A stretch of DNA of 51,954 bases from Gammaproteobacteria bacterium 42_54_T18 (GTDB lineage: Bacteria > Pseudomonadota > Gammaproteobacteria > Pseudomonadales > Ketobacteraceae), in the NCBI GenBank assembly GCA_002163245.1, contig MAAL01000163.1, positions 1 through 51,954 of the forward strand, given 5' to 3'. The notes beneath the pieces were generated by a model. The model searched no databases. It was given only the letters and a program-made list of their open reading frames with translations, and had not been told where the DNA came from. Numbering within the stretch: the stretch's first letter is position 1; each line of letters begins with the position of its first letter. The position numbers and the translations under genes were made by a program. Positions 45,734 to 51,954 of the stretch are shown in pieces.

Positions 45734-46924
45734 ATGGCCGCAAAAAAGATCACGGCAAAAAAGAAAGTCGCTCCAAAAAAAGTAACTACAAAGGCAGCTC
45801 CAAAAAAAGCTTCGCCTAAAGTCACTGACCCTATCATCGAGTTATCAAAAGAGATTGCAAAGCTGCAAACTCAATTAGATAAAGCGAAAGATAAAAAGTT
45901 AAAAGCTGCCGAAAAAGACCTAAGCTCAGCGAGCAAAGCTCTTGCCAAAGCATCAAAAGCAACAGCTACTGCTAAAGCAAAAGCAAAAGCCGCTACTGCT
46001 AAAGTGAAAACCAAGAAAACCGCTGCGTCAGAAAAGGCACTAGCAACCGCTAAAGCCGCTGTTGAAAAGCAAACTGAAGCACTTAATGCTGCCAAGGCAC
46101 TGGTTACACCTGCAAAAAATAGCATCTCAGCTCTTAAAGATGCAGCCTCTCGACAAGCTCGCATCGCTAAAGCTGTTACCGCGGTTGAGAAAGAGTTCGC
46201 CCAAGAAGATGCCGCTGCCGCCAAAAAAGCTGCTGCCGCCGCTAAAGTTCAAGCATTAAAAGATGCAGAAGCCCAAAAGCAGGCAGACGCCAAAGCAAAA
46301 ATAGCCGCTAAAAAAGCTGCCGCAGCTCAAAAAGCCGCAGAAAAGAAAGCTGCTGACAAAGCAAAGGCCGCCGCTAAAAAAGCTGCCATTGCTGATAAGA
46401 AAAAACAAGCCGCCACTAAGAAAAAGGAAGCTGCAGCAAAGAAGAAAGAAGCAGTAGCAGCCAAGAAAGCCGGCAAGAAGGCGAAAACAAAGGCCGCACC
46501 GAAGAAAGTCGAAAAGAAAGTCGAGAAAAAAGCAGAGAAGAAGGCCGCTAAGACAGTAGCTAAAAAGAGTACAAAAAAAGCCGCAGCCAAACCTGCAGCC
46601 GAAAAAGCAGCTAAGAAGGCAACAGTAAAAGCAGCCCCTAAGGCAAAAGCGACCCCTAAGAAGAAAGCGGAAGCCAAACCTGCTGCTAAAAAAGCTGCTG
46701 CCCCGAAGAAGGCCGCATCCAAGGTTGAAGTGAAAGCTGAAGCTAAGCCTGCAGCAAAAGCGGAACCTAAAACTGAAGCACCAAAGGTAGAAGCGCCTGC
46801 GGCTCCTGTTGTAGAAAAAAAAGCAGTAGAAGCTAAACCTGTAGCGCCTGCAGTAGAAGCTAAACCTATCGTAGCCCCTACTGAGGCTGGACGTAGCTTA
46901 TTCGAGCCTAACAGCGACGCATAA
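45734..46924 (+). CDS. algP: AlgP-like histone H1-like protein (Ala/Lys-rich)
   Basis: The product has 396 residues. The N-terminal part (about 30-160) forms a charged helical/coiled-coil region (IIELSKEIAKLQTQLDKAKDKKL). The remainder is dominated by alanine, lysine and proline with many AAKK, KKAA and KPAA repeats, as in AlgP (AlgR3) and eukaryotic histone H1 tails. It ends in a small conserved-looking GRSLFEPNSDA motif. Such proteins bind DNA and influence alginate regulation in Pseudomonas. Low-complexity repeats make the length variable among strains. It is next to FKBP and ABC-F genes as in Pseudomonas. Confidence 0.85.
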   Translation: MAAKKITAKKKVAPKKVTTKAAPKKASPKVTDPIIELSKEIAKLQTQLDKAKDKKLKAAEKDLSSASKALAKASKATATAKAKAKAATAKVKTKKTAASEKALATAKAAVEKQTEALNAAKALVTPAKNSISALKDAASRQARIAKAVTAVEKEFAQEDAAAAKKAAAAAKVQALKDAEAQKQADAKAKIAAKKAAAAQKAAEKKAADKAKAAAKKAAIADKKKQAATKKKEAAAKKKEAVAAKKAGKKAKTKAAPKKVEKKVEKKAEKKAAKTVAKKSTKKAAAKPAAEKAAKKATVKAAPKAKATPKKKAEAKPAAKKAAAPKKAASKVEVKAEAKPAAKAEPKTEAPKVEAPAAPVVEKKAVEAKPVAPAVEAKPIVAPTEAGRSLFEPNSDA

Positions 46925-46948
46925 GTGAGTTAGCTTCTTTAAAGAAGT

Positions 46949-46989
46949 GCATAAAAAAAGGGTGGCAGATTGCCACCCTTTTTTTATGC
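46949..46989 (+). terminator. algP intrinsic terminator
   Basis: A 19-bp perfect stem (46949-46967 with 46971-46989) with core GGGTGGCA/TGCCACCC and A7/T7 tracts follows the algP stop by 25 bp. Confidence 0.92.
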
Positions 46990-47108
46990 CTCTCAACCTG
47001 ACCGCAAGAATTCCTGTACACTAGCGGCCCAGCGCACAGTCAAATTACCCATTTCACTGTCAGTTCCATTATCCACCCCATGTTTTAAGTAGTTAAACGG
47101 TTTACCCT

Positions 47109-49028
47109 ATGATTCAACTCAAATCAATTTCCCTTTATCGTGGTGATAAAAACCTGATCAAAAATGGCGACTTCACTGCGCACCCCGGCTGGCATGTTGG
47201 CCTTACCGGTCGAAACGGGTGTGGAAAATCATCACTATTTTCTCTTTTTAGGGGAGAACTTCACGTTGATCATGGCGATTGCCTTATACCCAAAGACTGG
47301 GCTATCGCACATATGGCGCAAGAAATTGACGCCCTAAACCGTCCAGCGATTGAATTTGTTATCGATGGAGACCAACCATTACGTGATTTGCAAGAAGCCC
47401 TTATTAAAGCAGAAGCAGATGACAACAATCATCAAATCGCTCACATCCACCACGAGCTAGATAATATAGATGCTTATACCGCCGAATCAAAGGCCGCTAA
47501 ACTACTAAACGGGCTAGGCTTTACTCAAAAGCAGTTTGCAGTACCCGTGCAAGATTTTTCTGGGGGCTGGCGTATGCGCCTTAACCTTGCTAAAACACTG
47601 ATGTGCCGATCAGATTTATTGCTACTGGATGAGCCTACCAACCACTTAGACTTAGACGCTATTCTCTGGCTAGAAGATTGGCTGAAGCAGTACCCTGGAA
47701 CACTGATGCTTATTTCTCATGACAGAGAATTTCTCGATAGCATCGTTCAACATATCGTACATGTAGAAAATCAAACGCTAAACCATTACAAAGGTAATTA
47801 CTCCAACTTTGAAGTGCAGCGGGCAATGCACCTTCAACAGCAACAATCTGCATTCGAAAAGCAACAGCGAGAAGTTGCTCATATGCAAAAATACATTGAT
47901 CGATTTCGTGCTCAAGCCACCAAAGCTCGCCAAGCACAAAGCCGTTTAAAAGCACTAGATCGTTTGGAACGTATTGCCCCAGCCCATATTGACTCACCAT
48001 TTACCTTTCATTTTAAAACACCGGACAATATGTCGGATCCATTATTGGCTATCCACAACGCCAGTGTTGGTTATGGAGAGACAGAAATACTCTCCAAGAT
48101 AAAACTTGAACTCGGCCCCAGCTCTCGCATCGGTTTACTTGGTCCCAATGGCGCAGGAAAATCCACCTTAATCAAAACCCTAGTTGGAGACCTCGCGCTA
48201 TTAAAGGGTGATAAAACGATCAGTGAACATTGCCGCATCGGGTACTTTGCCCAACATCAACTTGATCAATTAGACCCTGATGCTTGCCCATTAATACAAT
48301 TGCAACGTTTAACCCCTACAACTTCCGAGGCCGCATTACGAAAGTACTTAGGCAGCTTTGATTTTAACGGTGACCAGGTGCTCGGCCCGATTGGTCGATT
48401 CTCTGGCGGTGAAAAAGCACGCCTTGCTTTAGCGCTCATCATTTGGGAAAAACCCAACCTCCTGTTATTAGATGAACCAACCAACCACTTGGATTTAGAG
48501 ATGCGCCATGCTTTAACAATGGCTCTTCAATCCTTCGAAGGGGCTCTACTGATTGTGTCTCACGATCGACATTTAATTCGTAGTGTTACCGACACCCTAT
48601 ACCTTGTCGCCAATGGTGTGGCAGACGAGTTTAAGGGCGACCTGGAAAATTACTCTCAATGGCTAACTGATTTTAGGAATGAGCAAAGGCAACCAACCCT
48701 AAACGGTGACAAAGCTAGTGATCCTAAAACGGACAAAAAGGCAGAACGACAGAAAGCAGCTGAGCTACGCAAGCACCTTGCGCCGCTAAAGAAAAAAGCT
48801 GACAAGGCTGAAAAAGCCATGGATAAATCCCACCAAGAAAAAGACAGTATAGAACAACAATTAGCAGACCCTGCAATCTACGACAGCGAAAACAAAAAGC
48901 AGCTTACTTCACTGCTGAAACAACAAGGAGAGCTAAACATACAGTTAGAAGCATTGGAGCATGTATGGATGGAAGCAACTGAAGCCATGGAAGAACTAGC
49001 AGCCTCATTAAACGACACAGAAAGTTAG
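47109..49028 (+). CDS. yheS: ABC-F family ATPase (YheS-like)
   Basis: This 639-residue soluble ABC-F protein has two ATPase domains and no membrane segments. The first has Walker A GRNGCGKSS, signature DFSGGWRMRL and Walker B LLLDEPTNHLDLDAI. The second has GPNGAGKST, RFSGGEKARL and LLLDEPTNHLDLEMR. The linker between them contains the P-site tRNA interaction motif region (helical, QQREVAHMQKYIDRFRAQAT). A C-terminal coiled coil (about 545-635) follows. ABC-F proteins act on ribosomes to relieve stalling. It completes the Pseudomonas-like gene block. Confidence 0.93.
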   Translation: MIQLKSISLYRGDKNLIKNGDFTAHPGWHVGLTGRNGCGKSSLFSLFRGELHVDHGDCLIPKDWAIAHMAQEIDALNRPAIEFVIDGDQPLRDLQEALIKAEADDNNHQIAHIHHELDNIDAYTAESKAAKLLNGLGFTQKQFAVPVQDFSGGWRMRLNLAKTLMCRSDLLLLDEPTNHLDLDAILWLEDWLKQYPGTLMLISHDREFLDSIVQHIVHVENQTLNHYKGNYSNFEVQRAMHLQQQQSAFEKQQREVAHMQKYIDRFRAQATKARQAQSRLKALDRLERIAPAHIDSPFTFHFKTPDNMSDPLLAIHNASVGYGETEILSKIKLELGPSSRIGLLGPNGAGKSTLIKTLVGDLALLKGDKTISEHCRIGYFAQHQLDQLDPDACPLIQLQRLTPTTSEAALRKYLGSFDFNGDQVLGPIGRFSGGEKARLALALIIWEKPNLLLLDEPTNHLDLEMRHALTMALQSFEGALLIVSHDRHLIRSVTDTLYLVANGVADEFKGDLENYSQWLTDFRNEQRQPTLNGDKASDPKTDKKAERQKAAELRKHLAPLKKKADKAEKAMDKSHQEKDSIEQQLADPAIYDSENKKQLTSLLKQQGELNIQLEALEHVWMEATEAMEELAASLNDTES

Positions 49029-49780
49029 TCGCAAAAGCTCCTCCTCCTTCCTCCCGCTCCACTAATCAACCCAAAACATCAGCCACCTAAGTATCTCGGT
49101 ACCATTCCTGGTGGTGGTCGTCGAGGTAGTTTTGGGGCCTCCTCTTCTGAAAAACCCGGTTGTTTCTAGCGCCTCATTTACAACAATAATTGAAAGTCGA
49201 TAAAAGCTGTTTTCTGAAGATGCATAAGTATGTCTAACATGGCAACGCATCCTTTCCGCCAGAGAGGCGGACCATGACCTTGCAGTCCTGCTCTATCGTT
49301 TTGTAGTCAACATTGCGACATTACAGATAAAAAAGAAGAGGTTATGGAACGATAGCTCAACAATCTGCTGCAAGTAAATTGACGAGCCAAGTAAAAAAAA
49401 GAATTCAATTTTGTTAGCAAAATGAAAAATACTGAAAAAAAATATTAGTAGGCCATAAAATATTTTTTCGGTTTTTCCATCACTTCTAATCTTTAGTTTA
49501 GATATTTTGTTTTTTCTATACGTAAAAATACAGTTCACATCAAAAAAGTATAATTCTTAATATTATTTTTTGTTTCCCAATTACAAATTCTGTTTACAAA
49601 AAACAAACATAACTAGAGTGCAAACAGTCCAGTAGATACAAAAATGTGAGCTGACTCTCAGGTCCTCGGGTTTTTATTTCAGCCGCGCAATATGACTGTT
49701 AAGTCCGTTTTTTTGGTTATATGTTTTAGATTGTTTATTCTATTTTTCAATTGGATAATCCCCTCGTCTTCTGATCATCG

Positions 49781-49794
49781 TTGATTTATATCAA
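49781..49794 (+). promoter_or_regulatory. FNR/ANR-type binding site
   Basis: TTGATTTATATCAA is a perfect match to the FNR/ANR consensus TTGAT-N4-ATCAA. A -10-like CAAAAT at 49820-49825 places the site about 44 bases before a start of transcription, near the class II activation position (-41.5). It is about 220 bp upstream of the Rieske gene. Confidence 0.6.
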
Positions 49795-49835
49795 TGCGAT
49801 TAATAGAAAATTTTTTGCACAAAATAGGAAGTGCC

Positions 49836-49898
49836 ATGTCTTTGAGCTTTAAAAAAGGATCGAAAGTATTTTCGTTATCTCATACTGGAATGTTTTGA
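49836..49898 (+). CDS. Possible 20-residue leader peptide
   Basis: A short frame begins at ATG 49836 with AGGAAG four bases upstream and ends at TGA 49898. It encodes a basic peptide starting MSLSFKKGSKVFSL. It lies just after the putative FNR-dependent start site and before the Rieske gene. It could be a leader peptide or chance. Confidence 0.25.
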   Translation: MSLSFKKGSKVFSLSHTGMF

Positions 49899-50015
49899 GC
49901 TTCGGTCAGCTTTGCAGATTTTTTAATTAGTGTGACTAATAAAATCAGTCACTGCTTGTAAACATTTTATAAGCCAAATGATTTGGCGAGCATCGTAAGC
50001 AAGTAGGAATACTGG

Positions 50016-51137
50016 ATGCTTTTAAACAGAGAGATAATGATGATTGATTCAAAATACAGAAATAAAAATCTACAGGTTTTCAATAACGACAATGTCGTTA
50101 CTGAAGGTTGGTATTGGGCATTGCAATCAAAAGAGTTAAAAACAGGCAAGGCGAAACCTGTTCGTTTGAGTGGAAAAGATTTAGCGATATTTCGCACTGA
50201 AAGTGGAAAGGTTGTTGCGATGGATGCTTACTGTCCTCATCGCGGTGCACACTTGGCTGGTGGTACAGTTGAAGGTGAAGCGTTACGTTGTTACTACCAC
50301 CATTGGAAGTTCAATGAAAAAGGCAAGTGCGTTGATGTTCCTTGTTTGAAAAAAGCACCAAAGGCCGAAGTTTCAACATACCCAGCTGAAGATCATTACG
50401 GCTTAATTTGGGTATGGGTCGGCCAAGGGAAACCACATGAATTACCGATTGTTCCTGATCTTGAAGGACATGATGTTGATGTTACTTTTGCCAAACCTTA
50501 CGTTAAGAATTGCCATCCCAATATCGTGATGAGTGATGCTATTGATGTTCAGCACTTTCGATCGGTACACAGGATTCCGGGCAATATTCTACATATCGAA
50601 GGCAAAAAAGTTAATGACAACACGTTACGTTATGACAACGTAGCAGCTATGCCGACAGACACGATCATCGGTCGGTTATTAGCGCCATTCTATAAAACAC
50701 AGCTTACGTACTCTTTGTGTTATTGGGGTGGGTGTGCAGGTTCAGTTACAGTAGGACCTGATTTTCAACGGTATCATATAATCTACGCCAACCGCTTAGG
50801 AGATAATGGCGTTTCGGAAGGCCAAGTAATTCTATTAACCAAGAGAAGTAAGAACGTGCTTGGGCGAATGTATGGAAAAGCTCTTCTTGGTGCAACTCGT
50901 ATCGTATCGGATTACTTCGCCAACGGTGACACGCCTCAGTTTGATTCCATTAACTTCGATTTTAAAACGCCGATTAAAGACGACAAAACCATTTTAACGT
51001 TTATGAGCCATGTTGAAGGATTACCTGTAGCTGATTGGGGTTTTAGTAAACCAAATAAAATAGACAGCGTTGATTTATCGCCCGCTTTTTCCTCTAACCG
51101 TAAACAAACCGAGGGCGAAGCATGCACGATATCTTAA
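50016..51137 (+). CDS. Rieske non-haem iron oxygenase
   Basis: The product has 373 residues. The N-terminal Rieske [2Fe-2S] domain has ligands C73, H75, C92 and H95 (YCPHRGAHL, LRCYYHHWKF). The C-terminal catalytic domain has the mononuclear-iron facial triad motif D177-x2-H180-x4-H185 (SDAIDVQHFRSVH), with a later aspartate such as D310 as candidate third ligand. It is a complete oxygenase alpha-subunit-like enzyme; the single-component layout resembles Rieske oxygenases of biosynthetic pathways more than ring-hydroxylating dioxygenases with a beta subunit. The substrate is unknown. ATG 50016 has AGGAA upstream; ATGs at 50037/50040 are alternatives. Overlaps the next gene by 16 bp. Confidence 0.9.
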   Translation: MLLNREIMMIDSKYRNKNLQVFNNDNVVTEGWYWALQSKELKTGKAKPVRLSGKDLAIFRTESGKVVAMDAYCPHRGAHLAGGTVEGEALRCYYHHWKFNEKGKCVDVPCLKKAPKAEVSTYPAEDHYGLIWVWVGQGKPHELPIVPDLEGHDVDVTFAKPYVKNCHPNIVMSDAIDVQHFRSVHRIPGNILHIEGKKVNDNTLRYDNVAAMPTDTIIGRLLAPFYKTQLTYSLCYWGGCAGSVTVGPDFQRYHIIYANRLGDNGVSEGQVILLTKRSKNVLGRMYGKALLGATRIVSDYFANGDTPQFDSINFDFKTPIKDDKTILTFMSHVEGLPVADWGFSKPNKIDSVDLSPAFSSNRKQTEGEACTIS

Positions 51138-51940
51138 AAGGAAAAATCGTACCTGTTTCATCGCTGAATTCATCGAATCGTTCGGCTATGTATGGCTTGA
51201 TGGAATGTTACTACGACAATATTGATTGGGAACGTTTTAACAGTGACTTAAATGAAAAGAAAGATGTCATCTTGTTGTTAGCCGGAAAAGACGAAAAAAT
51301 AAAAGGTTTTTCTACCTTAATGCACGTTGAAACAGTTGTGAATGGTCGAAAATCTAGAGCTATTTTCAGTGGTGATACGGTAGTTGACGAAGCTTATTGG
51401 GGGCAGAGAATCCTAGGACGTATGTTCTTAAGTTACCTGTTTACACAAAAGATAAAGAACCCTCTTTTACCTCTTTATTGGTTGTTAATCAGTAAGGGCT
51501 ATAAGACTTATTTGCTAATGGCAAATAATTTTATCGAACACTACCCACGGCATGAGAAATCGACTCCGAAGAACAAGCAAAAACTCATCGATACTTTTGC
51601 AACGCAGTTATTTGGTGATAGCTATTGTGAAGAGACTGGTTGTTGCCAGTTTCCTGAATCTTTAGGGCAGCTTCGTGAGGGCGTGGCTCCTCTGGAAAAG
51701 AAAGAGGTTGATGGAAATTCGCGCATTCAATTCTTCTTGGAAAATAATCCAGGTTGGATTGAAGGTGAAGAGTTGGTTTGTCTGGCTCGCATGAGTTGGT
51801 CCATGCCCGTTTCCTACTTAGCAAAATCTTGGTGGAAGCTAGTAGCTGCACCATGGGTTAAGCAAGAAGTTGATGAATTAAAGGAACAACCCACCAATGC
51901 TCAGGCGTCTGTCGATAGCAAGTTGGAGCATCAGTCGTGA
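51122..51940 (+). CDS. Unrecognised protein coupled to the Rieske oxygenase, possibly GNAT-like
   Basis: The product has 272 residues and overlaps the Rieske gene by 16 bp. The first half (about 10-110) has a pattern loosely like an N-acetyltransferase fold (NSSNRSAMYGLMECYYDNIDWERF, VILLLAGKDEKIKGFSTL, AIFSGDTVVDEAYWGQRILGRMFLSYL), where the GQRILGRM stretch sits where a CoA-binding loop would be. The second half contains ETGCCQFPESLGQL with adjacent cysteines and is not recognised. No signal peptide. Tight coupling suggests action on the same pathway or substrate as the oxygenase (inference). Confidence 0.7.
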   Translation: MHDILKGKIVPVSSLNSSNRSAMYGLMECYYDNIDWERFNSDLNEKKDVILLLAGKDEKIKGFSTLMHVETVVNGRKSRAIFSGDTVVDEAYWGQRILGRMFLSYLFTQKIKNPLLPLYWLLISKGYKTYLLMANNFIEHYPRHEKSTPKNKQKLIDTFATQLFGDSYCEETGCCQFPESLGQLREGVAPLEKKEVDGNSRIQFFLENNPGWIEGEELVCLARMSWSMPVSYLAKSWWKLVAAPWVKQEVDELKEQPTNAQASVDSKLEHQS

Positions 51941-51954
51941 CGTTGATTCAATCA
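51937..51954 (+). CDS. Start of a third operon gene (partial)
   Basis: GTG at 51937 overlaps the TGA of the previous gene by four bases (GTGA) and the frame stays open to the window end (six codons, MTLIQS). It is a typical translationally coupled start, so the operon continues beyond the window. Nothing can be said about its product. Confidence 0.4.

Larger units (their letters stand above)
49029..50015. promoter_or_regulatory. AT-rich region upstream of the Rieske operon
   Basis: This gap of 987 bp has no convincing gene and is clearly AT-richer than the preceding block. It holds a short palindrome TCCGCC-AGAGA-GGCGGA (49255-49271), a perfect FNR/ANR-type site (49781-49794), a possible leader ORF (49836-49898) and an inverted repeat GTGACT ... 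AGTCAC (49934-49954). It marks the change from the conserved block to accessory genes. Confidence 0.5.

Noticed and set aside
45871-46722. Long Ala/Phe-rich frames antisense to algP
   Set aside because: Mirror frames of the Ala/Lys-rich coding sequence without ribosome sites.
49062-49250. 62-codon minus-strand frame downstream of the ABC-F gene
   Set aside because: No ribosome site, no homology recognised, low-complexity threonine run; probably noncoding.
1-51954. CRISPR arrays, rRNA genes, transposases, toxin-antitoxin pairs
   Set aside because: Looked for; no regularly spaced repeats, rRNA signatures, transposase motifs or typical small toxin-antitoxin gene pairs were seen.

Overview
The window looks like a chromosomal segment of a marine-type gammaproteobacterium related to the Pseudomonadales/Oceanospirillales group. 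This is an inference from gene content and order: nudE, yrfG, hslR-hslO, pckA, ompR-envZ, tex, gshA, rmf, dsbB, rsd/algQ, an FKBP isomerase, an algP-like histone-H1-like protein and a yheS-type ABC-F ATPase. The run dsbB - rsd/algQ - FKBP - algP - ABC-F matches the arrangement I remember from Pseudomonas. Base composition is moderate in the core genes and clearly AT-rich in parts of the accessory stretches.

Layout. (1) 1-590: the right border of something integrated at a tRNA-Phe gene. Only the 3' half of the tRNA remains (486-534), followed by the native tRNA terminator. (2) 597-4164: an orphan polyamine-type periplasmic binding protein divergent from an OmpR-type two-component pair. (3) 4258-6226: an isochorismatase-SnoaL fusion divergent from a GlxA/AraC-type regulator that is broken by one in-frame TAG. 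(4) 6402-7838: two tandem spondin-N domain proteins, one periplasmic and one lipoprotein. (5) 7917-13085: housekeeping block (AHSA1-like, nudE, yrfG, hslR, hslO, pckA). (6) 13197-25369: rlmG, a Crp/Fnr-type regulator with a membrane protein, then an accessory type VI secretion cargo island. The island has a 1167-residue VgrG with a peptidoglycan-binding tail, three small downstream genes, and an opposing two-gene unit encoding a large protein with a glycine-rich membrane-type C-terminus. A lipoprotein closes the region. (7) 25513-32483: ompR-envZ, with a terminator between them, divergent from an RND efflux adaptor/pump pair. (8) 32613-37155: two tandem DUF1631 paralogues. (9) 37296-49028: tex, gshA, rmf, dsbB, rsd, a WD40 lipoprotein, FKBP, algP and the ABC-F gene. 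(10) 49029-51954: an AT-rich promoter region with a perfect FNR/ANR-type palindrome, then a tightly coupled operon of a Rieske oxygenase, an unrecognised protein and a third gene that runs off the window.

The most distinctive material is the vgrG island (possible new effector/immunity genes and a beta-module shared between VgrG and the next gene), the Rieske operon with its FNR-type site, the structured leader and 3' hairpin of rmf, and the tRNA-Phe att remnant. No CRISPR array, rRNA, transposase or complete tRNA was found. All family assignments come from reading motifs by eye; no database search was run.
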